Source: Flavivirga aquimarina
Lineage (GTDB): Bacteria; Bacteroidota; Bacteroidia; Flavobacteriales; Flavobacteriaceae
Assembly: GCF_030540835.1 (NCBI RefSeq)
Contig: NZ_JAUOEK010000117.1
Span: 23,219 to 87,218, forward strand
Direction of reading: 5' to 3'
Length of the DNA stretch: 64,000 bases
In this document: positions 19,115-28,474 of the stretch, piece after piece
Layout: every line of letters starts with the position of its first letter
Numbering within the stretch: the stretch's first letter is position 1
Notes under the pieces: model-generated
What the model was told of the DNA's origin: nothing
Seen by the model: the letters and a program-made list of their open reading frames with translations, nothing else
The model's database searches: none
Made by a program: the position numbers and the translations under genes

Positions 19115-19636
19115 ATGAAACGATTACCAACTTATATTATTAGCCTACTTCTACTTATAAGTAATAAGGCTATCTCTCAAAACATTAATGATTTAAAAGA
19201 CATTAATTCTCAAATTTGGAGCAATTTCTCCAAAGCTTTCGAAACTGTAGATTATCAATTATTTGAAAGTTTACATAGTAACGACTTAGTGAGAGTTAAC
19301 GGTGGTGACTACAAATCTATTAGAAATAAAGAAGCTTATTTAGAAGGTTATAAGGAACGTTGGAAAAACAGTTCTTTAAAACAAACTATTTCTTTTAGGT
19401 TTTTTGAACGGATTTATAAAGATGGCCTAGCGTCTGAGCGTGGTATTTATAAATTTACCATAAATCCAGGTGAAAAAAACCAAAAATCATATTACGGTAA
19501 ATTCCATGTTATCTTAAGAAAGGAAGAAGGACATTGGAAAATACTAGTCGATTATGACTCAATAGAAAATGAATCTATTAATGAAGCATCATACAATAAT
19601 TGCTTTGCTTTGAATGACTTTGAAAACATTAAGTAA
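19115..19636 (+). CDS. Exported NTF2-like (DUF4440/SnoaL-type) protein
   Basis: A 173-residue protein with an N-terminal signal peptide (LPTYIISLLLLISNKAISQ). The mature part has the alternating helix and strand pattern of NTF2-like folds: INSQIWSNFSKAFETVDYQLFESLHSND at the front, then YYGKFHVILRKEEGHWKILVDYDS at the end. Such domains bind small ligands or act as small enzymes; no catalytic residues can be assigned. It starts 36 bp after the hydrolase gene, so it may belong to that operon or have its own promoter. Confidence 0.65.
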   Translation: MKRLPTYIISLLLLISNKAISQNINDLKDINSQIWSNFSKAFETVDYQLFESLHSNDLVRVNGGDYKSIRNKEAYLEGYKERWKNSSLKQTISFRFFERIYKDGLASERGIYKFTINPGEKNQKSYYGKFHVILRKEEGHWKILVDYDSIENESINEASYNNCFALNDFENIK

Positions 19637-19859
19637 GCACAAGGTTTCAGATGATTAACGCTGGTTTTAAAATAGTATTAAGATGATATCATACCACATT
19701 AAGTATGATGTAATTGTATACAAAACTCAAAACACCTTATAAAAATTCGGCGCTAATAAAATAATGCTTTTATAATTCTTAATACGTTGCAATGAATAGG
19801 TCTGCAAGGTTTATTTTTCTACAGTATATTTAGAAATAATACTGGAAAACATCTATATA

Positions 19860-20564
19860 TTAAGAATTGATTACGAGCCTAAACCCTTCTCCGTGTATAT
19901 TTAGTATTTCTACTTTTTCATCAAGTTTTAAATACTTACGTAACTTGGCTATATACACATCCATACTACGAGATGTAAAATAATTATCATCGCGCCATAT
20001 TTTGGTTAATGCTAATTCTCGTGGCATTAAATCGTTTTCATGCAATGCCAATAAACGCAATAATTCATTTTCTTTAGGCGATAATTTCACAGGTTCTCCA
20101 CCGTTAAAACGTAGGAAACGTAATTTTGAATTTAAATCAAAACCACCTATTTTAAATTCAAATTGTTTACTATCAGAAATAGTTTCTGTGGCTTTACGCT
20201 GTATGATAGCTTTAATTTTCATTAACAATACTTCGCTATCAAAAGGCTTGTTTAAATAATCGTCTGCACCAACTTTATAGCCTCTTAAAACATCTTCTTT
20301 CATTGTTTTAGCAGTTAGAAAAACAATAGGTACATCTGTGTTTTTTTCTCTAATTTCTTTAGCTAGTGTAAATCCATCTTTATAAGGCATCATAACATCC
20401 AGAATACATAAATCAAAATCATCTTTCTTGAATTTCTCGAACCCTTCCATGCCATTTTTAGCATGAATCACTTCATAATCATTCATTATTAAATAATCCT
20501 TAAGAACGGTTCCGAAATTAGGATCGTCTTCTACTAATAAAATTTTCTTTTTTTGCTCTTCCAT
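19860..20564 (-). CDS. OmpR-family response regulator (RprY-like)
   Basis: A 234-residue regulator. The receiver domain shows the acidic pair in LVEDD (residues 13-14), phosphoacceptor D56 in LCILDVMMP, and the conserved Lys in YLNKPFD. The winged-helix DNA-binding domain (about 140-232) contains LSPKENELLRLLALHEN and RSMDVYIAKLRKYL. It lies 3 bp after the sensor kinase gene, and the pair matches the Bacteroidota RprX/RprY type. The signal and regulon are not evident. Confidence 0.88.
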   Translation of the reverse strand: MEEQKKKILLVEDDPNFGTVLKDYLIMNDYEVIHAKNGMEGFEKFKKDDFDLCILDVMMPYKDGFTLAKEIREKNTDVPIVFLTAKTMKEDVLRGYKVGADDYLNKPFDSEVLLMKIKAIIQRKATETISDSKQFEFKIGGFDLNSKLRFLRFNGGEPVKLSPKENELLRLLALHENDLMPRELALTKIWRDDNYFTSRSMDVYIAKLRKYLKLDEKVEILNIHGEGFRLVINS

Positions 20565-20567
20565 AAT

Positions 20568-22142
20568 TTATGATATTAGTGGAAGCTTTATAGTGAATAT
20601 GCTTCCTTTATCTTTTTCACTTTCTACAGATACATGTCCTTGATGATCTTCAACGATGCGTTTAACGTAAGCTAAACCTAAACCGTGACCTTTAACGTTA
20701 TGAATATTTCCTGTGTGTTCTCTATAAAATTTTTCAAACACTTTTTTAGAGGCTGCTTTACTCATACCACTGCCATGATCTTTTACTTTTAATAAAATAT
20801 TTGTACCAATATTTTCAGTATATATTTCTATTTCTGGTGCGTTTGGAGAATACTTTATAGCATTATCCAACATATTAACAATAACATTAGTAAAATGGGT
20901 TTCATTAGCTAAAATCGAAGACCTATCTGCTTCAAAAAATGTTTTAATGTAACCTTGCCTGTCTTCAACTATTAGTTTTACATGTGCAATAGCATCTTCA
21001 ACCAAATCGTGCAACTTAACTCTATCTTTACTAATATTAAGTTCGTTTTTTTCTAATTTAGATATTCTCAATACATTTTCAACTTGAGCATGCATACGTT
21101 TATTCTCTTCTTTTATCATAGTGAGGTAACGTATTACCCTATCTTTGTCATCTATAACTTTTGGGTTTTTAATAGCATCTAAAGCCAAATTTATAGTTGC
21201 TATTGGTGTTTTAAACTCATGCGTCATATTATTAATAAAGTCAGTCTTTATTTCAGATATTTTTCGCTGTTTTAAAAGTTGATACAAAGCACTTGAATAT
21301 GCTATGATTATTATAGATGTGAAAATTACCGATAATAATATCATACCTATTATGGATGATAATATATACCCTCCATCATCAGGAAAATTAACCAAAAGCT
21401 TATAAAGGCTTTGATTGTTTTCATCATAAAAAATAGGCACACTATAAGTAGAAGCATCGTTCTCAAAACTATTGCTACGCACTTTAGTTGCTAAATCACC
21501 ATCATAAATAGCAAATTCAAAGTCTATATTGATATCATCTTTTCTAAGTCTATCAGACAATAAATCTCGAATTTCTTTCTCGGAAACCCTTTTATGTATA
21601 GGAGTTCTTTTATAAATTTCTTTAAAACTCTTTTCAAAACTTAACCGTTGTGCTTCATCCATACTCCCACTCCTAATAATCTTAGTAATAGGGCTTTGTA
21701 GGATATCTTTTTCAGATAAATCAATATTGCTGTAAATCTCAGTACTAGACTTACCTGTTATACTTTTAAAATCTATACTATCAATATCTAAACCAATGTC
21801 AAGGAGCGACGAAGAAAATTTAAAATTTTCTTCAATAATATTATTACTATAAACAAGCATTTCGTTTGTGCTGTTATTCTTCTGATAAATTAACAACTGA
21901 GAAACCGCTTCTTCATCAACTTTTTTATCTTTATCTAAGCTTAAATATTTCGAGAAATATTTTTCCGATTCATTATTTTCTATAGTGTTAGAAGCATAAC
22001 TAAGTGCGCCTTTAACAATAAACTTAAATCGTTCTTTTTCGTTTTCAACAGAATTATTTATATAATAAGCTTGAATAGATATAATACCAATAAGTGATAA
22101 ACTCATTAGTATTATTAATAGGATGAATATTTTTTTGTTCAC
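20568..22142 (-). CDS. Sensor histidine kinase (RprX-like)
   Basis: A 524-residue kinase with membrane segments at about 5-27 and 260-285 bracketing a 230-residue periplasmic sensor. The dimerisation box MTHEFKTP carries phospho-acceptor H307. The ATPase part has the N box (MLDNAIKYSPN), KDHGSGMS and GHGLGLAYVKRI. It is cotranscribed with the response regulator. Upstream, across an 80-bp gap, lies coaE on the same strand. The large sensor domain has no motif I can name. Confidence 0.88.
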   Translation of the reverse strand: MNKKIFILLIILMSLSLIGIISIQAYYINNSVENEKERFKFIVKGALSYASNTIENNESEKYFSKYLSLDKDKKVDEEAVSQLLIYQKNNSTNEMLVYSNNIIEENFKFSSSLLDIGLDIDSIDFKSITGKSSTEIYSNIDLSEKDILQSPITKIIRSGSMDEAQRLSFEKSFKEIYKRTPIHKRVSEKEIRDLLSDRLRKDDINIDFEFAIYDGDLATKVRSNSFENDASTYSVPIFYDENNQSLYKLLVNFPDDGGYILSSIIGMILLSVIFTSIIIIAYSSALYQLLKQRKISEIKTDFINNMTHEFKTPIATINLALDAIKNPKVIDDKDRVIRYLTMIKEENKRMHAQVENVLRISKLEKNELNISKDRVKLHDLVEDAIAHVKLIVEDRQGYIKTFFEADRSSILANETHFTNVIVNMLDNAIKYSPNAPEIEIYTENIGTNILLKVKDHGSGMSKAASKKVFEKFYREHTGNIHNVKGHGLGLAYVKRIVEDHQGHVSVESEKDKGSIFTIKLPLIS

Positions 22143-22222
22143 TATTCAAAATTAACATTTTAACATTTATGACACTTCCCTTTTAACCTTACATTAACAA
22201 AAATGATAAAAAGGCTTTTTTC

Positions 22223-22807
22223 TTAAATTATTTTAAGAAGATCTTTATGAATATTGATTACTTGATTTTTAGTAACCTCAAGGTCGATATTATCAATTAC
22301 ATAATCCGAATACTTGATTTTTTCTTCATCTGTCCATTGGTTTTTCATAATGGCTTGAATCTTATCTTTAGTTGTATTATCACGATTTAAAAGACGCTTT
22401 ATCCGTAAGTCTTTTGGGGCAGTAACCGTAATAACATAATCACATGCTTTATGACCACCATTTTCAAATAAAATAGCCACTTCTTTTATAACATAAGGAG
22501 CGTCTTGTTTTAACACCCATTTTTCAAAATGTTTCGCTACTCTAGGGTGGACAATCTCATTCATTTTTTGTAAATACCCCTTATCGTTAAATATAACATC
22601 TGCTATAAAACGCTTGTTTAATTTGTTATCAACATAGGCTTTATCTCCAAATAATTGAATAAGCTTTCTCTTAATAATTTTAGACTTATGCATAAGGTTT
22701 TTTGCTTCAACATCTGCTATATAAACGGGTATTCCAAGTTCCTCAAACTGTTTGGCTACTGTTGTTTTTCCGCTTCCTATACCTCCTGTAAGTCCTACAA
22801 TAATCAT
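22223..22807 (-). CDS. coaE: Dephospho-CoA kinase
   Basis: A 194-residue enzyme that phosphorylates the ribose 3'-hydroxyl of dephospho-CoA, the last step of coenzyme A synthesis. The P-loop GGIGSGKT is at residues 8-15. The family's YIADVEAKNLM and VAILFENGGHKACDYVITVTAP segments follow. The length is normal. Its start overlaps the YbbR-like gene stop by 4 bp, making a GT2-YbbR-coaE transcription unit. A second CoA gene, coaBC, lies about 6 kb away. Confidence 0.93.
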   Translation of the reverse strand: MIIVGLTGGIGSGKTTVAKQFEELGIPVYIADVEAKNLMHKSKIIKRKLIQLFGDKAYVDNKLNKRFIADVIFNDKGYLQKMNEIVHPRVAKHFEKWVLKQDAPYVIKEVAILFENGGHKACDYVITVTAPKDLRIKRLLNRDNTTKDKIQAIMKNQWTDEEKIKYSDYVIDNIDLEVTKNQVINIHKDLLKII

Positions 22808-23763
22808 TTTGTAATTATAAATTCTATACGCTGCTGACTAATTTTAACATTTTTAGCAGTCTTAGGGTATTTTTCTAATTCCGGAACTAAAAGTGATTGA
22901 TTACCCTTAGTTTTATTATAATCGCAAACGACTTTAAAATCTTTATTTGTGACCGAATTAAAATGGCTTAAACTAATATAATAAGAAACATTTACTTCTT
23001 TTGGAAAATGCTTTATCTTTATACCTTTAGGAACATTAATAATATTTACTGGTATTTTTAGTGTGCCTTCTGTAAACTTTTCTACATCTGCCTTTATAAC
23101 CACACTATTAGTAGAAAATTTTAAATCGGAAGTATTTTCGGGAAACTTTAGCTTAGTCGTTTCTGTTAAATTTAGCTTTACATCATTAAAAGTAATATCT
23201 TCTGTTTCTATATGATTAATTTTAGACACTAGTACATTTGGACCTATAACCATAATTGAATCGGGTTCTGAAACCAGTTTATCTGAGATATCGTAACCGG
23301 GACTAAAATTGATAGTGGCATTTAATTTAACCGGGATTTTTTTAACCAAGTTTACATCATATCTAAAAGTTAATTTGTCTGGAAACATATTAAGTAATTC
23401 TACTTGTTCATCAAACTGTGTATTTTTCAGATAAGCTTTAGATTTATTCCATAAAAAAACATCTTTTTTTTTGTCGACATCGTGACTAAAATCTATCTTA
23501 ATTTTTGGTTTAGAAATATAATACTTGAGCCATTTAAAACCATGTGTTTTTAAAGTGATATTTAGCGTCACAGAATCATTTAAAATAACATTCTCTTCAG
23601 GTAAATTTACCTTTTCAATACCAAAAGCCATCGTATTTGTATACTCTTTTGATAACTTAGAAAATATCAAAATAATAAAAGCAAACAACAAAAACAGAAT
23701 AAACACATTTATCCTTTTGTTTTTTATTGATGCTAATATTTTAGATTTTAACTTTTTTATCAT
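22804..23763 (-). CDS. YbbR-like (CdaR-type) domain protein
   Basis: A 319-residue protein with one N-terminal membrane helix (VFILFLLFAFIILIFSKL, about 20-37) followed by beta-rich YbbR-type repeats (GYDISDKLVSEPDSIMVIGP is a typical stretch). In Firmicutes, YbbR proteins regulate the diadenylate cyclase CdaA; in Bacteroidota the partner is not established. It overlaps both neighbours by 4 bp, between a glycosyltransferase and coaE, a conserved flavobacterial layout. Confidence 0.8.
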   Translation of the reverse strand: MIKKLKSKILASIKNKRINVFILFLLFAFIILIFSKLSKEYTNTMAFGIEKVNLPEENVILNDSVTLNITLKTHGFKWLKYYISKPKIKIDFSHDVDKKKDVFLWNKSKAYLKNTQFDEQVELLNMFPDKLTFRYDVNLVKKIPVKLNATINFSPGYDISDKLVSEPDSIMVIGPNVLVSKINHIETEDITFNDVKLNLTETTKLKFPENTSDLKFSTNSVVIKADVEKFTEGTLKIPVNIINVPKGIKIKHFPKEVNVSYYISLSHFNSVTNKDFKVVCDYNKTKGNQSLLVPELEKYPKTAKNVKISQQRIEFIITK

Positions 23764-24767
23764 TTCGATTTAAAAAATAACTCAGGAAAATAAGCTTCCG
23801 GCTTTTTATTACGTATTGAGACTGCAAACGTTGACTTTAAAAACCCATAACCATATCCGAAAAACTGAATAATAATGGCAACTACAGAAAGTATTGAAAC
23901 CCAAAAACTTTTTGTATTTATTAAAGCTAATACTAATGCTACGAAAAAATACGACATATAGACTACCAAACCCAAATTAAAATTTAAAAAAGCGAGTCCT
24001 AATGACATTATAAATCCTAAACAAAAAATGGTAGGAAACCAATAGGTTATTTTTTTTGTAGATGGATGCCAATTATTAAGAATAGGACGTACCAGTCCAA
24101 ATTTATGTACTTGTTTATAAAACTTACGCCATGAAATACGACGTTTATGATATACAAAAGCTTCCGGTATCAACTTAGTTTTATAGCCTAAATCCCAAAG
24201 TCTGATAGATAAGTCGGGGTCTTCTCCCGGATGAATCCTTCCAAACCCTTTTGAAGCTATAAAAGCTTCTTTTGAAAGCCCCATATTAAAGCTTCGTGGT
24301 TGAAACGTATCTACACTATTTTTATTTCCTCTAATACCTCCAGTAGTAATAAATGAGGTCATTGAAAAGTTTATGGCTTTTTGAAGGCTTGTAAACGAAT
24401 CGTGTGCAGCATCTGGCCCTCCAAAACAATCTACATATTTATTTTTTAAGCTTTTTACGACTTCTTTAATATAGTTTTTTGGTAAAATACAATCGGAATC
24501 TAAAATGATAAAATAGTTTCCTTTGGCATGTTTCATACCAAAATTTCTTGAATCCCCCGGCCCTGAGTTTTCTTTAAAAAAATAAGATATATCTAGTTTC
24601 TCCTTATAAGTATCAACGACCTCTTTAGACGATATAGTTGAGCCGTCTTCTACAATAACTATTTCAAAGGGTATATTACCCTGTAATAGTTCAAAACTCT
24701 GTAATAGTTCTTGTATTTCGTCCGGACGATTATAAACAGGAATAATAAAAGAAAACTGTAATTGCAT
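23760..24767 (-). CDS. Membrane-associated family 2 glycosyltransferase
   Basis: A 335-residue enzyme. The GT-A core has FSIIPVYNRPDEIQELLQS, VEDGS, the DSDC metal motif (LDSDCILP) and the acceptor-side PGEDPDLSIR. Two or three hydrophobic helices (about 245-305) near the C-terminus suggest membrane association. It is the first gene of the unit GT2-YbbR-coaE, whose stops and starts overlap by 4 bp. The sugar and acceptor are unknown; a role in envelope glycan or glycolipid is likely given the membrane helices. Confidence 0.85.
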   Translation of the reverse strand: MQLQFSFIIPVYNRPDEIQELLQSFELLQGNIPFEIVIVEDGSTISSKEVVDTYKEKLDISYFFKENSGPGDSRNFGMKHAKGNYFIILDSDCILPKNYIKEVVKSLKNKYVDCFGGPDAAHDSFTSLQKAINFSMTSFITTGGIRGNKNSVDTFQPRSFNMGLSKEAFIASKGFGRIHPGEDPDLSIRLWDLGYKTKLIPEAFVYHKRRISWRKFYKQVHKFGLVRPILNNWHPSTKKITYWFPTIFCLGFIMSLGLAFLNFNLGLVVYMSYFFVALVLALINTKSFWVSILSVVAIIIQFFGYGYGFLKSTFAVSIRNKKPEAYFPELFFKSK

Positions 24768-24849
24768 AAAACAAATGTAACAAAAAAGCCACCGTTTGGG
24801 GACATCTTTAAAAAAGACACGAATTACACAAATTTATACGAATCTACTA

Positions 24850-24888
24850 ATAAGACCTGCCAGGTTTTTAAAACCTGGCAGGTCTTAT
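24850..24888. repeat. 39-bp perfect palindrome (flavobacterial dispersed repeat)
   Basis: Two 19-nt arms (24850-24868 and 24870-24888) around a single central base are fully complementary and contain GACCTGCCAGG and its complement. Palindromes with this GACCTGCCAGG core recur in many flavobacterial genomes. It lies 30 bp past the fabI stop and could also act as its terminator, although no T-run follows. Confidence 0.75.
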
Positions 24889-24917
24889 CTATTCTTAAAA
24901 TTAATGTTTTTGTATAC

Positions 24918-25733
24918 TTAATCTTCTTTCATAAAGGTTTCCATAACAGCATCACTAACCCCCATATTACTAAAACCTCCATCGTGGAATAGGTTTTGAA
25001 GTGAGACACGTTTGGTTAAATCACTAAACAATGAAACCGTATAATTAGCACAATCTAATGCTGTTGCATTACCTAAAGGTGACATTTTATTAGCATAAGC
25101 TATAAAACCGTCAAAACCTTTAACACCACTCCCTGCTGTTGTTGGTGTTGGTGATTGAGAAATGGTATTTACTCGTACCTTTTTATCACGTCCGAAGAAA
25201 TACCCGAAACTACGAGCAATACTTTCTAAATACGCTTTATTATCGGCCATATCGTTATAATCTGGAAAAACACGTTGGGCTGCCATATAAGTTAACGCTA
25301 CAATACTTCCCCATTCATTCATGGCATCTGCTTTGTATAATGTTTGCATAACTTTGTGAAAAGACATGGCAGAAACATCTGTTCCTTTTTGAGTCCATGC
25401 ATAATTCTGATCTGTATAATGTTTTCCTTTTCTAACATTAATAGACATTCCTATTGAATGCAAAACAAAATCTATTTTACCACCTAGAATCTCCATTGAT
25501 TTTTCAACTAGATTTTGTAAATCTTCTTCAGAAGTTGCATCTGCAGGAATAATTTGAGAACCTGTTTTTTCAGCTAATTCATTTATTTGCCCCATACGCA
25601 TAGCTACTGGTGCATTTGTTAATACAAATGTTCCACCTTCTTCATGCACTCGTTCTGCTGTTTTCCATGCAATTGAATTAGAATCTAATGCTCCAAAAAT
25701 GATTCCTTTTTTTCCTTTCAATAAATTATACAT
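24918..25733 (-). CDS. fabI: Enoyl-[acyl-carrier-protein] reductase (NADH)
   Basis: A 271-residue short-chain dehydrogenase-type reductase that saturates enoyl-ACP in the last step of fatty-acid elongation. The N-terminal GALDSNSIAWKTAERVHEEG is the FabI form of the cofactor loop. The catalytic Tyr and Lys have the Y-x6-K spacing in YNDMADNK. The C-terminal part has NLFHDGGFSNMGVSD. The length is typical. It stands alone between recN and the GT2 unit, with its own -7-like box upstream. Confidence 0.92.
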   Translation of the reverse strand: MYNLLKGKKGIIFGALDSNSIAWKTAERVHEEGGTFVLTNAPVAMRMGQINELAEKTGSQIIPADATSEEDLQNLVEKSMEILGGKIDFVLHSIGMSINVRKGKHYTDQNYAWTQKGTDVSAMSFHKVMQTLYKADAMNEWGSIVALTYMAAQRVFPDYNDMADNKAYLESIARSFGYFFGRDKKVRVNTISQSPTPTTAGSGVKGFDGFIAYANKMSPLGNATALDCANYTVSLFSDLTKRVSLQNLFHDGGFSNMGVSDAVMETFMKED

Positions 25734-25747
25734 ACTTTTTTGTTTAT

Positions 25748-25791
25748 GCCCCTTTGTCCTCCGGACATTTCCCCATGGAGGAAAATCGGGT
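25748..25791. repeat. Short hairpin repeat upstream of fabI
   Basis: The segment contains CCTTTGTCCTCCGGACATTT, with a GTCC..GGAC hairpin, followed by TTTCC...GGAAA arms. Sequence of this kind (TTTGTCC, GGACATTTCCCC) turns up repeatedly between genes of flavobacteria as far as I recall. No gene is seen here. Confidence 0.35.
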
Positions 25792-25819
25792 AATTGTTCT
25801 CTTTATTAATTTTAAAGCC

Positions 25820-25827
25820 CAAAAGTA
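25820..25827 (-). promoter_or_regulatory. Possible -7 box for fabI
   Basis: On the - strand the sequence reads TACTTTTG, matching TAnnTTTG, about 87 bp upstream of the fabI ATG. No -33 box is apparent. Confidence 0.35.
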
Positions 25828-25868
25828 CTAAACTTTAAACTTTAATTTTTTTAAACTTTAAACTTTTT

Positions 25869-27521
25869 TTAATTCAATAATTCTTTTGCATGTGCAATAG
25901 CAGATGAAGACATCTCTATACCTCCTAACATTTGTGCTATTTCTACAATTCGTTCATCATGATTGAGCTTTACAAGATTGGTTTGTGTCATATTATTTAC
26001 ATCGTCTTTATAAACCTTAAAATGCGAATGTCCTTTCGCTGCAATTTGCGGTAAATGTGTAATAGAAAACACTTGCATTGTTTTACTCATCTGTAACATA
26101 ATATCTCCCATTTTGTTTGATATTTCTCCAGAAACTCCAGTATCAATTTCGTCAAACATAATGGTAGGTAATTTTATATATTTTGATAAAATTGATTTTA
26201 TTGCCAACATAATTCTAGATAACTCACCACCCGAAGCTGCTTTTTTAAGCTCGTTAAAGTTCCCTCCTTTATTTGCCGAAAACAAAAATGATAAGACATC
26301 TTTTCCGTTAGCAAAAAAAGAATCGCTATAAATTGTTTCTATTTTAAATTGTGCATTTGGCATCCCTAAGCCTACCAAAATACTTTCTAATTGCTTTTTT
26401 AATTTTGGAATTGCTTCAATCCGTTTGTTATGGATTGTTTTAGAAATAGTATTTAATTCTACTGTTTTAGAATTGATTTCTAATTGTTTTTTCTGAATGG
26501 TATCATCTAAATTTTCTGTTACCGATACTTTTTCTTCAAGTATATTTTTTATTTTAATTAATTCTGAAACATCTTCCGCAGTATGTTTTTGCAGCAAATT
26601 ATGAAGTGTTTTTAATTTAGAATCAACCGTTTCTAATCTCATAGGGTCTACTTCTAAATTATCTTTTAATGTATTAACTTCACTAAATACATCGTCCATC
26701 TCTATTAAACTACTGGTAACTCTATTAAACAAATCTTCATATTTAGATGAAAATCCGGATAGTTTTTGAAAGGTATTCTTTAATGTTGTCAATGTAGCTA
26801 AAGCTCCTACTCCTTCTTCATTTAATACATGATAAGCTTCATCTAATTTCTCTTTTATGCCTTCTATATTATTAAGTGTTTCGTATTCTTCTTCTAAATT
26901 TTCTAATTCTCCATCTACTAAATTAGCTTCAACCAATTCGTTTAATAAAAACGTATTGTAATCATGTTCTTTTATTGCTTCTGCCTGAAAGGCTAAAAGT
27001 TCTTTCAGCTCTTTTTGAAGTATTTTATAACCTTTTAATTCATCATTATAAGTCTTCAAAACGCTATCATTGTTTGCAAGTGCATCTATTACCTGAAACT
27101 GAAATTCGTTACTGGTTAGCTCTAAGGTTTGATGTTGCGAATGTATATCAATTAAACGCTCTCCTAATAATTGTAAACTACTTAAATTAACGGGAGAATC
27201 GTTTATAAATGCTCTCGATTTTCCAGAAGGTAATATCTCTCTTCGAATAATAGTTTGTAATTCGTAGTCGATATCTTCAGCTTTAAAAAGTGATTTTAAA
27301 TTATAATCGGAAATATCAAAAACTGCTTCAATAATACATTTTTGAGTTTCATCTTTTAAACTATTTAGATCGGCTCGTTTTCCCAGTATTAACGACAACC
27401 CTCCTAATAGTATTGATTTGCCTGCACCTGTCTCTCCTGTAATTATAGATAAGCCATCGTTAAAATCGACATGAAGCGTATCTATTAAAGCATAATTTTT
27501 TATTGAAAGTGATGTTAACAA
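25869..27521 (-). CDS. recN: DNA repair protein RecN
   Basis: A 550-residue SMC-like ATPase for double-strand break repair. Walker A GETGAGKS is at residues 29-36, a long coiled-coil region fills about 150-360, and the ABC signature AASGGELSRIML and Walker B TIMFDEIDTGVSG lie near the C-terminus. Length and order are as expected. It is the last gene of the conserved block bamD-rpoZ-coaBC-DUF4835-recN, 65 bp after DUF4835. Confidence 0.94.
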   Translation of the reverse strand: MLTSLSIKNYALIDTLHVDFNDGLSIITGETGAGKSILLGGLSLILGKRADLNSLKDETQKCIIEAVFDISDYNLKSLFKAEDIDYELQTIIRREILPSGKSRAFINDSPVNLSSLQLLGERLIDIHSQHQTLELTSNEFQFQVIDALANNDSVLKTYNDELKGYKILQKELKELLAFQAEAIKEHDYNTFLLNELVEANLVDGELENLEEEYETLNNIEGIKEKLDEAYHVLNEEGVGALATLTTLKNTFQKLSGFSSKYEDLFNRVTSSLIEMDDVFSEVNTLKDNLEVDPMRLETVDSKLKTLHNLLQKHTAEDVSELIKIKNILEEKVSVTENLDDTIQKKQLEINSKTVELNTISKTIHNKRIEAIPKLKKQLESILVGLGMPNAQFKIETIYSDSFFANGKDVLSFLFSANKGGNFNELKKAASGGELSRIMLAIKSILSKYIKLPTIMFDEIDTGVSGEISNKMGDIMLQMSKTMQVFSITHLPQIAAKGHSHFKVYKDDVNNMTQTNLVKLNHDERIVEIAQMLGGIEMSSSAIAHAKELLN

Positions 27522-27586
27522 TGTTGGTTTTTAGTATTTAATTTACGGAAATAAATATAATAAAAGCGTTTTATATATAGTCTAAC

Positions 27587-28474
27587 TCAAAACTTAATAT
27601 TTTGCCATTTGCTATTATGCATTGGCGCTACTTTTTGAAGTGTTTCTTTAACACTGGCTATATTTACATTAGGGCCATCGCTAAAAATTAGTTGTATTTC
27701 ATCTGCTTTGGCATCAAAAAAGGTACGTAGTATAAAAGAATTTGGCCTACGTCTATTCATGGCTTCAAATTGTTGTAAAGAAGCCGCAACCTTTTCTTTT
27801 CCTGTTTTTGTATTCTCACTCATAACATCCAAACCTTCCCTATGATACATGTATAAAACGTCTCTATATTCTTTAAAAGTTGGAGACAGGACATTATCTA
27901 TAAGGGCAAATCTACTTTGTAAACCGTCTTCTACTTTCCACCCTTTAAAGTTACTTTGTTGCGAATAATTTGTAATAATTCGTGCTTGTGTATAATAAGC
28001 ATCACCTCCTTTGCTGGAAAAACTGTCAGCATCTAATGCCAAAATCATATAAACATGGAATGCTAATACCGACACTAAATTAGATTCGAATTGATTGGGA
28101 TTAAAAATTAAATTTTGAAATTCTAAATACCTGAAATTAAAATCTTTATCATTAAAATTATAAATTGGTGTGCTAAACGATGAACCGAAAACGGGACGTG
28201 ATGATTGTACTTGTATAGACGCTTGAAAGGTTTCTCCGCTATAACTAGTAACATTAATAACCATACTACAATCAATGCGTTCTTGTGTTTTAAATGTTTT
28301 TTTAGTCCACTTCGTATTGTTTATAAACTCATTTAACTGTTTCTCTAAAGTTTTAAAAATTGGAAAATTTTCGTTACCTGTTTGTTGTGCATTTACAACA
28401 AGGTTACAATTTAGTTCTTGCGAAACGCCTTTAATTCCCAGACAAAATATTAAAACAACTAGAATATTACGCAT
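27587..28474 (-). CDS. DUF4835 family exported protein
   Basis: A 295-residue protein with signal peptide (ILVVLIFCLGIKGVSQ) and the family features ELNCNLVVNAQQTGNENFPIF, FRYLEFQNLIFNPNQFESNLVSVLAFHVYMILALDAD (shown by segments at about 120-155) and a C-terminal FFDAKADEIQLIFSDGP. It is found almost only in Bacteroidota, next to coaBC and recN. Some annotations link the family to the type IX secretion system under the name PorD; I cannot confirm that from sequence. It overlaps the coaBC stop by 8 bp. Confidence 0.85.
   Translation of the reverse strand: MRNILVVLIFCLGIKGVSQELNCNLVVNAQQTGNENFPIFKTLEKQLNEFINNTKWTKKTFKTQERIDCSMVINVTSYSGETFQASIQVQSSRPVFGSSFSTPIYNFNDKDFNFRYLEFQNLIFNPNQFESNLVSVLAFHVYMILALDADSFSSKGGDAYYTQARIITNYSQQSNFKGWKVEDGLQSRFALIDNVLSPTFKEYRDVLYMYHREGLDVMSENTKTGKEKVAASLQQFEAMNRRRPNSFILRTFFDAKADEIQLIFSDGPNVNIASVKETLQKVAPMHNSKWQNIKF

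Noticed and set aside
19637..19859. Possible small RNA or gene between the NTF2-like gene and the response regulator
   Set aside because: No ORF, no stable long hairpin and no promoter box could be supported.
25835..25866. Direct repeats of AAACTTTAA between recN and fabI
   Set aside because: Short AT-rich words in an AT-rich gap; no spacer structure, so neither CRISPR nor a clear operator.
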